Shown: positions 21,014-33,600, counted from the first letter of the stretch. The stretch: DNA of 64,000 nucleotides from Lithobates sylvaticus (GCA_028564925.1 CM053031.1:164072226-164136225); one strand, 5' to 3'. Made by a program: numbers and translations. Notes: generated by a model not told the origin, from the letters alone.

Positions 21014-22656
21014 CCATCCTCGTGGCCTCCTCAAATGGTGACAGGACAGTGCATGCATCCCTGATCATGCTCCACTGGCATGGGGAAAAAATCCGAGCTC
21101 CCCTGACCCTGTCCTGGTGCCGTAGTCACACAGGTACTCATTGATGGCCCTCTGCTGCATGTGCAGTCGCTGCAGCATGGCCAACGTTGAGTTCCACCTG
21201 GTGGGCATGTCACATATAAGGCGGTTCTTGGGCAGGTTCAACTCCTTTTGCAGCTCAGCCAGCCGAGCACTGGCATTATATAATCGGCGGAAATGCACAC
21301 AGACTTTCCTGGCCTGCCTCAGGACTTCCTGTAAGCCTGGGTACCTGCCCAAGAACCGCTGCACTTAAAGAATAAAAGAATAAAACCACCATTCCTGGCT
21401 TAAGCTGGCGTGGCATCAACCACATCTTGGCCTGCCCCTGCAGAACTGACAGAACCTCTGCCCCAGTGTGGCTCCTGTCCCCCAAACACACCAGCGCAAG
21501 CATGGCATGGCATCTTTTTGCCTGCGTACTTGCGTAGCCCCTTGGACGCCTACGGAGCACCGCTGGTTCCGAGGACAGAGCACTCAAAGAGGCCATGGAG
21601 GAAGAAGAAGAGGAGGGGGTGGAGGAGAGAGGTGTGTCACAACCAGTAGTAGCATTTTGGAGGCGTGGTGGCGGAACAACCTCCAACACTACTGCACCTT
21701 GTCCTGCATTCTTCCCAGCAAGGAGAGGTCCGCTTTGTTCTTTGGTGTGGGTCTTTAAAGTGCGCTTGCCAACGAGCTGCATGGCAGGTCAACATATGTC
21801 TGGTCATGCTTGTGGTGCCCAAGCGGCTGATGTTTTGGCCACGCGAGATACGCTTGAGACATATGTTGCAAATAGCAGCAGTGCGATCTGATGCACTCGT
21901 CTAAAAAAAGGCCCACACCAAAGAACTTTTGTAATAACGTGCAGAGGCAGCGCCCTGCACAGGTGGAGCTCTGCGGTGTGATTCAGTTGGTGTGCTGGCC
22001 TCAAGCTGGCCCCCGGAGGGTATCCTGCCTCGTTGGAGATGTGGCGCCTCCTCCTCCTCCTCCTCTCTTCGTTCAGGCACCCATGTGGAGTCAGTGACCT
22101 CATCATCCCCTCCCTCTTCACCACTGGAGAAAACCTGGCAGTAAGCTGCAGCTGGTGGAACATGACTGCCAGATTGCTGTCCTTGAGCATCCCCTCTCTC
22201 TACGCTCACGCTACTGCCTTCCTCTAGATAGGTATCATCATCGGAGCCTTCAAAGCGCTGGGCATCCTCCTGGAGCATGTACCCAACACTGTGCTCAAAC
22301 AGTTTGGGGGACTCCTCAGGAGGACATGGTGGGTCTAGGGAAGGGGTGACTGATGACATTGAGTATGCGTTGGCAGCTGCTTTGCCAGTACCCTGAGCCT
22401 GGGTGAGAGAGGATGAGGAGGATGAGGAGGGCTTGGTCATCCACTCTACCAAGCCTTCGGCATGATGCGGCTCAACATGTCCAGCTGCCGAAAATAAGGA
22501 CAAGCGTGTCCCATGGCCACGTGCTGATGACGATGCACCGCGTCCACGACCAACACTGTTGTCTCTAGACACAGAGCCTGCTTGCCCTGTTTTCTTGGCT
22601 CGTGACTGTCTGCCTCTCCTAGTGTATATTGTGATGGAGTCACACAACACACACAC
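21014..22656 (-). pseudogene. hAT transposase, N-terminal half (copy 1), internally deleted
   Basis: Minus frame 22656-21901 holds the disordered N-terminus (Ser-rich SSSSSSSLTQAQ, acidic EEGGDDEV) leading to SSLVWAFF. The BED zinc finger continues in the next pieces (ICNICLKRISRGQNIS, MTRHMLTCH; 21637-21822). Compared with copy 3, about 0.5 kb is missing near 21720, including the DSW catalytic strand, and a shorter piece is missing near 21365-21380. The A run near 21902 also breaks the frame. Copy 1 could not have encoded an active transposase, even before PLE-1 inserted. Confidence 0.85.
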
Positions 22657-22683
22657 ACACTAACTCCTGCAGATGGCTGTCTA

Positions 22684-23103
22684 ATGCCCCGTACACACGG
22701 TCGGATTTTCCGACGGAAAATGTCCTATCGGACAATGTTGTCGGAATATCCGACCGTGTGTAGGCTCCATCTGACTTTTTTTTTTTTTTTTCCGACGGAC
22801 AAAGTTTTATCTCCTGCTCTCAAATTTTCCGACAACAAAGTCCTATCGGACTTTTTCCGATCGTGTGTAGCGAATTCCGACGGACAAAGTGCCACGCATG
22901 CTCAGATCACATTACAAGACCAAAGCTATTGGCTACTAGCCTCTACGTAGTCCCGTCGTAGGCAACAAACCTCACCACGTTCAGAATGATCGGATTTTCC
23001 GACAACTTTGTCGTGTGTATGCAACACCAGTGTCGGACAAAATCCGTCGGAAAAAATCCGATGGATTTTGTGGTCGGATTTTCCGACCGTGTGTACGGGG
23101 CAT
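22684..23103. mobile_element. 420-bp MITE with long terminal inverted repeats
   Basis: The ends ATGCCCCGTACACACGGTCG and its complement are near-perfect inverted repeats, extending inward through TCGGATTTTCCGAC. TA lies on both sides (22682-22683 and 23104-23105). Internal blocks repeat TCCGACGGACAAAGT, and a T run of 15 sits near 22776. No coding. A TA duplication fits Tc1/mariner-type mobilisation, but a TTA/TAA (Harbinger) reading cannot be excluded. It inserted in a subterminal repeat of hAT copy 1. I recall this sequence as common in ranid frogs. Confidence 0.85.
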
Positions 23104-23105
23104 TA

Positions 23106-23400
23106 GATGACAACAGGGCAGAAGGGCAGATACAGGGTAAGGTGGTTTAGTGTGCTGTGCTATACTCACACAGCACACTTACACACAAAGTTCTGCAGAT
23201 GGCTGTCTTAGATGACAACAGGGCAGATACAGGGTATGGTGGTTTAGTGTGCTGTGCTATACTCACACAGCACACACACACTAACTCCTGCAGATGGCTG
23301 TCTTAGGTGACAACAGGGCAGATACAGGGTAAGGTGGTTTAGTGTGCTGTGCTATACTCACACAGCACACACACACTAACTCCTGCAGATGGCTGGATTG
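23106..23400. repeat. hAT copy 1 subterminal tandem units
   Basis: Units of about 85-95 bp, each with GATGACAACAGGGCAGATAC, GGTGGTTTAGTGTGCTGTGC and CACACTAACTCCTGCAGATG. The MITE at 22684-23103 interrupts the first unit. In copy 3 the same position is occupied by a far larger satellite with a different unit (30620-33776). Confidence 0.8.
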
Positions 23401-23669
23401 GTAGAGAACAGCACTGAGAAGAACACACTATCCCTGCCTATTTTTCCTCTATCCCTACACTTTCCCCACAAGCAAAGGCTGAGAAGAATACACTATTCCT
23501 GCCTATGTTTCCTCTTTCCCTACACTTTTCCCACACAGAAATGATTCACATATAGTGTGTACATGTACATTACACTGTCACTGTTCCTCAAGCCGGAACA
23601 CACTACACGAGACAGCCGGCGCGGCGGCCTTATATAGTGTGGGGTGTGTACTAAACCCCCTGAGCTATA

Positions 23670-23770
23670 ATTGGCCACAGGCATCCTGCCTGTGGCCAAT
23701 TTTTGCTCTCCTCGCCGCTGGCTCTATGATTGGCCAAGCATGTGGGGTCACAGTGCATGCTTGGCCAATC
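23670..23770. repeat. paired hairpins in the hAT copy 1 terminus
   Basis: Hairpin one is 23670-23700 (ATTGGCCACAGG...CCTGTGGCCAAT). Hairpin two is 23728-23770 (arms GATTGGCCAAGCATG and CATGCTTGGCCAATC). Both are kept in copy 3 at 34140-34170 and 34198-34240, with base changes that keep pairing. They probably belong to the transposase recognition or replication structure of the element end. Confidence 0.8.
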
Positions 23771-23934
23771 ATCAGCCAGCAATGCACTGCGACTGGCGCA
23801 GTGCATTGTGGACCGTTCGCATCACACAAATTTGATGCGAACGGCCCTCAGAGTTCTGCCCTCGATGAGCGGACGAACGGCCGATGTTCGATTGGAACAT
23901 GGGTTTAAATCGAACACCTGGCCCATCCCTAGTG

Positions 23935-26460
23935 GCCATGGGACACGCTTGTCCTTATTGTCGGCAGCTGGACGTGTTGAGCCGCATCATGCTGAAGACT
24001 TGGTAAAGTGGATGACCAAGCCCTCCTCATCCTCCTCATCCTCTCTCACCCAGGCTCAGGGTACTGGCAAAGCATCTGCCAACGCGTCCTCTTCCCTCGT
24101 CTCAATGTCATCAGTCACTCCTTCCCTAGACCCACCATGTCCTCCTGAGGAGTCCCCCGAACTGTTTGACCGCAGTGTTGGGTACATGCTCCAGGAGGAT
24201 GCCCAGTGTTTTGAAGGCTCTGATTATGATACCCAGCTAGAGGAAGGCAGAAGCGTGAGCGCAGAGAGAGGGGATGCTCAAGGACAGCAATCTGGCAGTC
24301 ATGTTCCACCAGCTGCAGCATACTGCCAGGTTTGCTCCAGTGGTGAAGAGGGAGGGGATGATGAGGTCACTGACTCCACGTGGGTGCCTTATAGGAGAGG
24401 AGGAGGAGGCACATCTTCAACGAGGCACGATGCCCTCTGGGGGTCAGCTTAAGGGCAGCACACTGACTGGATCACACCGCAGAGCCCCGCCTGTGCAGGG
24501 CGCTGCCTTTGCGCATTATTCCAAAAGTTCTTTGGTGTGGGACTTTTTTGAGACAAGTGCAGCAGATCGCACCACTGCTATTTGCAACATATGTCTCAAG
24601 TGTATCTCACGTGGCCAAAACATCAGCCACTTGGGCACCGCATGCTTGACCAGACATATGTTGACCTGCCATGCAGCTCGTTGGCAAGCGTACCTTAAAG
24701 ACCCACACCAAAGAACAAAGCGGACCTCTCTTTGCTCCTCATCATCTGGGATCTCCAACCCCACTATACCTTCAGTCCTCTCTGAAAGCTGCACTGAGAG
24801 GAATGAAGGTGTAGAATTAGGTGTGTCACAGCCAAGTACTTGCGGGCACTCTGCTAGCAGTACAGTGACGTCCGATTGTACCAGGCTAATTTCCCTGCCC
24901 CAGCTGCTGGACCGTCGAAAGAAGTTCACTCCCAGCCATCCACATGCCCAGTGGTTGAATGCTAGCTTGGCTAAATTGCTAGCAATTCAACTGCTGCCTT
25001 TTCAGTTGGTAGACTCGTGCCCCTTCCGTGAGTTTGTGCAATGTGCCATTCCTCAGTGGCAGGTTCCCAAACGCCACTTTTTAACACGGAAGGCAATTCC
25101 GGCTCTCTACCGGCATGTGGAAGGCAATGTCCATGCCTCACTGGACAGGGCAGTCAGCGGTAAGGTGCATATTACCACTGACTCATGGTCCAGCAGATAT
25201 GGACGTTACCTATCTTTCACGGCCCATTGGGTCACTCTTTTGGCAGCTGGGAAGGATGCAGGACAAGGTGCAGTAGTGTTGGAGGTTGTTCCGCCACCAC
25301 GCCTCCAAAATGCTACTACTGGTTGTGACACACCTCTCTCCTCCACCCCCTACTCTTCTTCTTCCTCCATGGCCTCTTCCTGTGCTCTGTCCTCGGAACC
25401 AGCGGTGCTATGTAGGCGTTCAAGGGGCTACACAAGTACGCAGGCAAAAAGATGCCATGCCGTGCTTGCGCTGGTGTGTTTGGGGGACAGGAGCCACACT
25501 GGGGCAGAGGTTCTGTCAGCTCTGCAGGGGCAGGCCGAGAGGTGGTTGTCGCCATACCAGCTTAAGCCAGGAATGGTGGTTTGCGACAATGGCACCAACC
25601 TCCTCTCTGCCATGCGACAGGGACAACTGACCCATGTGCCCTGTATGGCTCACGTCCTTAACCTGGTGGTGCAGCGGTTCTTGGGCAGGTACCCAGACTT
25701 AAAGGATATCCTGTGTGCTTTTTGGCCGATCATATAATGCCAGTGCTCGGCTGGCTGAGCTGCAAAAGGAGTTGAACCTGCCCAAGAACTGCCTTATATG
25801 TGACATGCCCACCAGGTGGAACTCAACGTTGGCCATGCTGCAGCGACTGCACACGCAGCAGAGGGCCATCAATGAGTACCTGTGCGACTACGGCACCAGG
25901 ACAGGGTCAGGGGAGCTCGGATTTTTTTCACCACGCCACAGTGCATGATCAGGGATGCATGCACTGTCCTGCCACCATTTGAGGAGGCCACGAGGATGGT
26001 GAGCAGTGACAGTGCATGCATCAGTGACACTGTACCTCTTGTCCACCTGTTGGAGCATATGTTATGTGGAATAATGGACAGGGTACTTGAGGCAGAACAG
26101 AGGCAGGAAGAGGAGGACTTCCTTGCCTCTCAAGGCCCCCTTTATCCAGACAGTGTTCCTTATGTCCCACCCATCACACAGGAAGAGGATGAGGAGGAGG
26201 AGGATTGTGTCAGCATGGAGGTGGAGCCTGGCACTCAGCATCAGCAGCAGCAGTCTTTTAGGGATGATTTACAGTCCCAAGAAACCAGTGAACTTGGGCT
26301 GGTAGGAGGTGGCTGTGGATCATGTCCTCCTTAGTGACCCAGAGGACTCCGGACCGAATGCCTCAGCTAACCTACGCTGCATGGCCTCACTGATCCTGCA
26401 AAGCCTGCGGAAGGATCCTCGTATTCTTCGGATCAAGGAGAGGGACCATTACTGGCTGGG
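23935..26460 (+). pseudogene. hAT transposase (copy 2), 3'-deleted
   Basis: Coding order is Ser-rich and acidic N-terminus, BED finger (ICNICLKCISRGQNIS ... TRHMLTCH, about 24570-24675), a linker, then the catalytic domain: VHITTDSWSS near 25165 (first Asp), VVCDNGTNLLSAM near 25575 (second Asp) and CMAHVLNLVVQRF near 25645. The longest open piece (24274-25737) is 487 codons. Frame changes occur near 24400, 25700, 25900 and 26300. The hAT dimerisation region with SERTFSAAGG is absent. This copy preserves the catalytic stretch that copy 1 has lost. Confidence 0.88.
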
Positions 26461-26500
26461 CACTCAGTCTTGTGGCAACACCGTCCACCACCACCACCAA
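23935..26500 (+). mobile_element. hAT copy 2 (plus), both ends missing
   Basis: A plus-strand copy of the same hAT family. It starts inside the N-terminal coding region at GTGGCCATGGGACACGC, where copy 1's terminus abuts it, and runs to about 26460, where coding sequence jumps to a subterminal piece (26465-26500). The last 0.7 kb or so of coding sequence (hAT dimerisation domain) is deleted. It faces copy 3 tail to tail across 26501-26521. Confidence 0.85.
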
Positions 26501-26557
26501 CAGGGCAGAAAAATTGGGCCTTTGGTGGTGGTGGTGGACGGTGTTGCCACAAGACTG
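26465..26557. repeat. perfect 36-bp inverted repeat at the junction of hAT copies 2 and 3
   Basis: 26465-26500 (CAGTCTTGTGGCAACACCGT...) is an exact reverse complement of 26522-26557, separated by 21 bp (CAGGGCAGAAAAATTGGGCC plus T). The right arm is part of copy 3's subterminal unit, and the left arm is the same unit in copy 2's orientation. The two elements therefore meet tail to tail at a near-palindrome. Confidence 0.92.
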
Positions 26558-27115
26558 TAAGCCCTCACAGTTACTCTTGGTGGGCGCAGGAATGGGCCCT
26601 GCTGTGAGTTATTAAATCAAGATTTGTAATTGCATGCACCTGTTGAACAGGGGCTGAAAAATTGTGCCTTAGGCACTGGTGCTGGTGCCACAACACTGCA
26701 ACCCCTCACAGATACTGTACTTGGAGCACAGCAGTCAGACCTGTTGCGAAGCATTGCTTAAAAAATTGTAATTACACGCCCCTGTTAAACAGGGGCTGAA
26801 AAATTGTGCCTTAGGCAACGGTGCTGGTGCCACAACACTGCAACCCCTCACAGATACTGTACTTGGAGCACAGCAGTCAGACCTGTTGCGAATCATTGCT
26901 TAAAAAATTGTAATTACACGCCCCTGTTAAACAGGGGCTGAAAAATTGTGCCTTAGACAACGGTGCTGGTGCCACAACACTGCAACCCCTCACAGATACT
27001 GTACTTGGAGCACAGCAGACAGACCTGTTGCAAAGCATTTTTTAAAAAAAATGTAATTGCACGCCCCTGTTATACAGGGGCTGAAAAATTGTGCCTTAGG
27101 CACTGGTGTGGTGGC
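26501..27115. repeat. hAT subterminal tandem units beside copy 3
   Basis: One diverged unit (26501-26640) and about three and a half units of 141-146 bp follow. Each unit has the CCCCTGTTAAACAGGGG hairpin, GAAAAATTGTGCCTTAG and ACAGATACTGTACTTGGAGC. The units are close to one another in sequence, so the array expanded recently. Confidence 0.88.
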
Positions 27116-27253
27116 ACCCAGAAAAAAAAATGTTCTTCCAAGCTATCAAGGAATGGATCATTGAGGAGGAGGAAGAGGATAGTCAGTGAACATAACAGGA
27201 CAGTCACTCAGCATCAGCATAGGCAGTCTTGAAGGGATGTGACATTATAAATT

Positions 27254-30200
27254 ATTCAGTTATATCCGCTTCAGGTGCCTGGTAGCTGGTGGTGATCCAA
27301 GACTGATTCATCTTTATGAAGGTCAGTCGATCAACCGAGTCGGCGGACAGGCGCACCCTGTGATCGGTGACAAATCCTCCAGCAGCACTGAATGTGCTTT
27401 CGGAAAGAACGCTGGATGCAGGACAGGCCAGTAGCTCAATTGCATACTGTGCAAGCTATGGCCAGTGATCCATCCTCAAGACCCAGTAAGCCAGAGGATT
27501 TTCGGTGGGAAAGGTGTCCAAGTCTGACCTTGCCCCTAGGTATTCCTGCACCATGTATATCAGACGCTGGCGATGGTTGCTGGAACCGATCATACCTTGG
27601 GGCTGCGGACTAAAAAGACGTCCACCTTCCCCACCGCTCCTTCTGCTACTGACCGAAGCCTCAGCAACTCGTCGTCCAGGACCAGGAGTTTGTAACCTCC
27701 CAGTTTCTGGGAACGCGTTGCACAGACCTTTCTGCAAGGCCTCCCTGAGATGTCTCATCCTCTGCTCCCTCTGCGACGGCAAGATAAGGTCCGCAACCTT
27801 ACCCTTGTACCGTGGATCAAGGAGAGTGGCCAGCCAGTAATGGTCCCTCTCCTTGATCCGAAGAATACGAGGATCCTTCCGCAGGCTTTGCAGGATCAGG
27901 GAGGCCATGCAACGTAGGTTAGCTGAGACATTCGGTCCGGAGTCTTCTGGGTCACTGAGGACGACATGATCGCCAGCCACCTCCTCCCAGCCACGTACAA
28001 GTCCACTGGTTTGTTGGGACTGTACATCATCCCTAAAAGACTGCTGCTGCTGATGCTGAGTGCCAGGCTCCACCTCCATGCTCACACAATCCTCCTCCTC
28101 CTCCTCCTCCTCCTCTTCCTGTGTGATGGGTGGGACAGAAGGAACACTGTCTGGATAAAGGGGGCCTTGAGAGGCAAGGAAGTCCTCCTCTTCCTGCCTC
28201 TGTTCTGCCTCTGTTCTGCCTCAAGTGCCCTGTCCATTATCCCACGCAGCGTATGCTCCAACAGGTGAACAAGAGGTACAGTGTCACTGATGCATGCACT
28301 GTCACTGCTCACCATCCTCGTGGCCTTTTCAAATGGTGACAGGACAGTGCATGCATCCCTGATCATGCTCCACTGGCGTGGGGAAAAAAAGCCAAGCTCC
28401 CCTGACCCTGTCCTGGTGCCATAGTCGCAAAGGTACTCATTTATGGCCCTCTGCTGCGTGTGCAACGTTGAGTTCCACCTGGTGGGCATGTCACATATTA
28501 GGCGGTTCTTGGGCAGGTTCAACTCCTTTTGCAGCTCAGCCAGCCGAGCACTGGCATTATACGATCAGCAGAAATGCACACAGACTTTCCTGGCCTGCCT
28601 CAGGACATCCTGTAAGCCTGGGTACCTGCCCAAGAACCGCTGCACCACCAGGTTGAGGACGTGAGCCATACAGGGCACATGGGTGAGCTGCCCCTGTCGC
28701 AGGGCGGAGAGGAGGTTGGTGCCATTGTCTGGAACCACCATTCCTGGCTTAAGCTGGTGTGGCGTCAACCACCTCTCGGCCTGCCCCTGCAGAGCTGCCA
28801 GAACCTCTGCCCCAGTGTGGCTCCTGTCCCCCAAACACACCAGAGCAAGTATGGCATGGCATCTTTTTGCCTGCGTACTCGCGTAGCCCCTTGTACGCCT
28901 GCGGAGCACCGCTGGTTCCGAGGACAGAGCACTCAAAGAGGCCATGGAGGAAGAAGAAGTGGAGGGGGTGGAGGAGAGAGGTGTGTCACAACCAGTAGTA
29001 GCATTTTGGAGGCGTGGTGGCGGAACAACCTCCAACACTACTGCACCTTGTCCTGCATCCCTCCCAGCTGCCAAAAGAGTGACCCAATGGGCCGTGAAAG
29101 ACAGATAATGTCCCTGTCCATGCCTGCTGGACCATGAGTCAGCGGTAATATGCACCTTACCGCTGACCGCCCTGTCCAGCGAGGCATGGACATTGCCTTC
29201 CACATGCCGGTAGAGAGCCGGAATCGCCTTCCGTGAGAAAAAGTGGCGTTTGGGAACCTGCTACTAAGGAACCGCACATTGAACAAACTCATGGAAGGGG
29301 GTCGAGTCTACCAACTGAAAAGGCAGCAGTTGAAGTGCTAGCAATTTAGCCAAGCTAGCATTCAACCGCTGGGCATGTGGATGGCTGGTAGTAAACTTCT
29401 TTCGACGGTCCAGCAGCTGGGGCAGGGAAATTTGCCTGCTACAATCGGACGTCGGTATACTGCAAGTACTTGGTTGTGACACACCTAATTCTACACCTTC
29501 AGTCCTCTCAGAGCAGCTTTCAGAGAGGACTGAAGATATAGTGGGGTTGGAGATCCCAGCTGATGAGGAGCAAGGAGAGGTCCGCTTTGTTCTTTGGTGT
29601 GGGTCTTTAATGTGCGCTTGCCAATGAGCTGCATGGCAGGTCAACATATGTCTGCTCATGCTTGTGGTGCCCAAGCGGCTGATGTTTTGGCCACGCGAGA
29701 TACGCTTGAGACAAATATTGCAAATAGAAGTGGTGCGATCTGATGTACTCGTCTCAAAAAAGGCCCACACCAAAGAACTTTTGTGATAACGTGCAGAGGC
29801 AGCGCCCTGCACAGGCGGAGCTCTGCGGTGTGATTCAGTTGGTGTGCTGGCCTCTAGCTGGCCTCCGGAGGGCATCCTGCCTCGTTGGACATGTGCCGCC
29901 GCCTCCTCCTCCTCCTCTCTCCCTTCAGGCACCCACGTGGAGTCAGTGACCTCATCATCCCCTCCCTCTTCACCACTAGAGCAAACCTGGCAGTAAGCTG
30001 CAGCTGGTGGAACATGACTGCCAGATTGCTGTCCTTCAGCATCCCCTCTCTCTGCGCGCACACTACTGCCTTCCTCAAGCTGGGTATCATCATCCGAGCC
30101 TTCAAATCGTTGGGCATCCTCCTGGACCATGTACCCAACACTGTGCTCAAACAGTTCGGGGGACTCCTCAGGAGGACATGGTGGGTCTAGGGAAGGGGTG

Positions 30201-30538
30201 CCTGATGATGCCATTGTGTACGCGTTGGCAGCTGCTCTGCCAGCACCCTGAGCCTGGGTGAGAGAGGATGAGGAGGATGAGGAGGGCTTGGTCATCCATT
30301 CTACCAAGCCTTCGGCATGATGCGGCTCAACATGTCCAGCTGCCGATAACAAGGACAAGCGTGTCCCATGGCCACGTGCTGATGACGATGCACGACCACG
30401 TCCACGACCAGCACTGTTGTCTCTAGAAACAGAGCCTGCTTGCCCTGTGTTCTTGCCTCGGGACTGTCTGCCTCTCCTTGGCGGTCTTCCAGGCATTGTA
30501 GTGGGTAGTGTATATTGTGCTGGAGTCACACAGCACAC
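27254..30538 (-). pseudogene. hAT transposase with BED finger (copy 3), near full length
   Basis: Minus-strand pieces 30538-29264 (424 codons), 29203-28565, 28522-28082, 28085-27456 and on to about 27254 cover the whole protein, about 1,050-1,100 residues. The order is Ser/acidic N-terminus, BED zinc finger (ICNICLKRIS ... SRHMLTCH; about residues 240-300 of the first piece), first catalytic Asp in ITADSWSS, second in VPDNGTNLLSAL, CMAHVLNLVVQRF, an acidic linker, KERDHYWLATLLDPRYKGK, and the dimerisation domain ACPASSVLS-STFSAAGG to the QAPEADITE end. Breaks include a stop pair near 29270 and a TAG in place of the GAG seen in copy 1 near 27457. Introns may explain some joins, but the stops do not fit introns. 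It is not active as it stands. Confidence 0.88.
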
Positions 30539-30619
30539 ACACTAACTCCTGCAGATGGATGCCTTAGATGACAGCAACAGGGCCCTATGGCAGATAGAGG
30601 CTGCCTTAGATGACAAGAA

Positions 30620-33600
30620 CTGGGCTGACACACACACACACACTAGCTCCTATGTGTGCTGACACACACACACAATAGCTCCTATGTGTGCTGACACAAA
30701 CACACTATAGCTCCTATGTGTGCTGAGAACACACTATAGCTCCTATGTGTGCTGACACAAACACACTATAGCTCCTATGTGTGCTGAGAACACACTATAG
30801 CTCCTATGTGTGCTGACCAAAAAATATAGCTCCTATGTGTGCTGACAACACACTATAGCTCCTATGTGTGCTGACAACACACTATAGCTCCTATGTGTGC
30901 TGACAAAAAAATATAGCTCCTATGTGTGCTGACAACACACTATAGCTCCTATGTGTGCTGACACAAACACACTATAGCTCCTATGTGTGCTGACAACACA
31001 CTATAGCTCCTATGTGTGCTGACAACACACTATAGCTCCTATGTGTGCTGACAAAAAAATATAGCTCCTATGTGTGCTCACAACACACTATAGCTCCTAT
31101 GTGTGCTGACACAAACACACTATAGCTCATATGTGTGCTGACACAAACACACTATAGCTCCTATGTGTGCTGACAACACACTATAGCTCCTATGTGTGCT
31201 GACAACACACTATAGCTCCTATGTGTGCTGACCAAAAAATATAGCTCCTATGTGTGCTGACAACACACTATAGCTCCTATGTGTGCTGACAACACACTAT
31301 AGCTCCTATGTGTGCTGACAACACACTATAGCTCCTATGTGTGCTGACAAAAAAATATAGCTCCTATGTGTGCTGACAACACACTATAGCTCCTATGTGT
31401 GCTGACACAAACACACTATAGCTCCTATGTGTGCTGACAACACACTATAGCTCCTATGTGTGCTGACAAAAAAATATAGCTCCTATGTGTGCTCACAACA
31501 CACTATAGCTCCTATGTGTGCTGACACAAACACACTATAGCTCATATGTGTGCTGACAACACACTATAGCTCCTATGTGTGCTGACACAAACACACTATA
31601 GCTCCTATGTGTGCTGACAACACACTATAGCTCCTATGTGTGCTCACAGCACACTATAGCTCCTATGTGTGCTGACACAAACACACTATAGCTCCTATGT
31701 GTGCTGACAACACACTATAGCTCCTATGTGTGCTGACAAAAAAATATAGCTCCTATGTGTGCTCACAACACACTATAGCTCCTATGTGTGCTGACACAAA
31801 CACACTATAGCTCCTTTGTGTGCTGACAACACACTATAGCTCCTATGTGTGCTGACAACACACTATAGCTCCTATGTGTGCTGACCAAAAAATATAGCTC
31901 CTATGTGTGCTGACAACACACTATAGCTCCTATGTGTGCTGACAACACACTATAGCTCCTATGTGTGCTGACAACACACTATAGCTCCTATGTGTGCTGA
32001 CAAAAAAATATAGCTCCTATGTGTGCTGACAACACACTATAGCTCCTATGTGTGCTGACACAAACACACTATAGCTCCTATGTGTGCTGACAACACACTA
32101 TAGCTCCTATGTGTGCTGACAAAAAAATATAGCTCCTATGTGTGCTCACAACACACTATAGCTCCTATGTGTGCTGACACAAACACACTATAGCTCATAT
32201 GTGTGCTGACAACACACTATAGCTCCTATGTGTGCTGACACAAACACACTATAGCTCCTATGTGTGCTGACAACACACTATAGCTCCTATGTGTGCTCAC
32301 AGCACACTATAGCTCCTATGTGTGCTGACACAAACACACTATAGCTCCTATGTGTGCTGACAACACACTATAGCTCCTATGTGTGCTGACAAAAAAATAT
32401 AGCTCCTATGTGTGCTCACAACACACTATAGCTCCTATGTGTGCTGACACAAACCCACTATAGCTCCTTTGTGTGCTGACAACACACTATAGCTCCTATG
32501 TGTGCTGACAACACACTATAGCTCCTATGTGTGCTGACAAAAAAATATAGCTCCTATGTGTGCTGACACAAACACACTATAGCTCTTATGTGTGCTGACA
32601 ACACACTACAGCTCCTATGTGTGCTGACAACACACTATAGCTCCTATGTGTGCTGACAAAAAAATATAGCTCCTATGTGTGCTCACAACACACTATAGCT
32701 CCTATGTGTGCTGACACAAACACATTATAGCTCCTATGTGTGCTGACAACACACTATAGCTCCTATGTGTGCTGACCAAAAAATATAGCTCCTATGTGTG
32801 CTGACAACACACTATAGCTCCTATGTGTGCTGACAACACACTATAGCTCCTATGTGTGCTGACAACACACTATAGCTCCTATGTGTGCTGACAAAAAAAT
32901 ATAGCTCCTATGTGTGCTGACAAAACACTATAGCTCCTATGTGTGCTGACACAAACACACTATAGCTCCTATGTGTGCTGACAACACACTATAGCTCCTA
33001 TGTGTGCTGACAAAAAAATATAGCTCCTATGTGTGCTCACAACACACTATAGCTCCTATGTGTGCTGACACAAACACACTATAGCTCATATGTGTGCTGA
33101 CAACACACTATAGCTCCTATGTGTGCTGACACAAACACACTATAGCTCCTATGTGTGCTGACAACACACTATAGCTCCTATGTGTGCTCACAACACACTA
33201 TAGCTCCTATGTGTGCTGACACAAACACACTATAGCTCCTATGTGTGCTGACAACACACTATAGCTCCTATGTGTGCTGACAAAAAAATATAGCTCCTAT
33301 GTGTGCTCACAACACACTATAGCTCCTATGTGTGCTGACACAAACACACTATAGCTCCTTTATGTGCTGACAACACACTATAGCTCCTATGTGTGCTGAC
33401 AACACACTATTGCTCCTATGTGTGCTGACACAAACACACTATAGCTCCTATGTGTGCTGACAACACACTATAGCTCCTATGTGTGCTGACAACACACTAT
33501 AGCTCCTATGTGTGCTGACAACACACTATAGCTCCTATGTGTGCTAACAACACACTATAGCTCCTATGTGTGCTGACAACACACTATAGCTCTTATGTGT

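Larger units (their letters stand above)
20999..23934 (-). mobile_element. hAT copy 1, N-terminal half and right terminus
   Basis: This half continues hAT copy 1 on the far side of PLE-1. It holds the N-terminal half of the transposase (21014-22656), a MITE (22684-23103), two to three tandem units of about 90 bp containing GTGTGCTGTGCTATACTCAC (23106-23400), and a GC-rich terminal region with two hairpins. It ends CGAACACCTGGCCCATCCCT at 23934, which read inward gives AGGGATGGGC, a hAT-type terminus. The end abuts the interior of hAT copy 2 at AGTGGCCA, so copy 1 probably jumped into copy 2. The matching duplication on the left was not found. Confidence 0.85.

Noticed and set aside
21410-22350. 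Plus-strand open frames opposite hAT copy 1
   Set aside because: They are shadows of the minus-strand transposase; the same shadows recur opposite copy 3 near 28660-30260.
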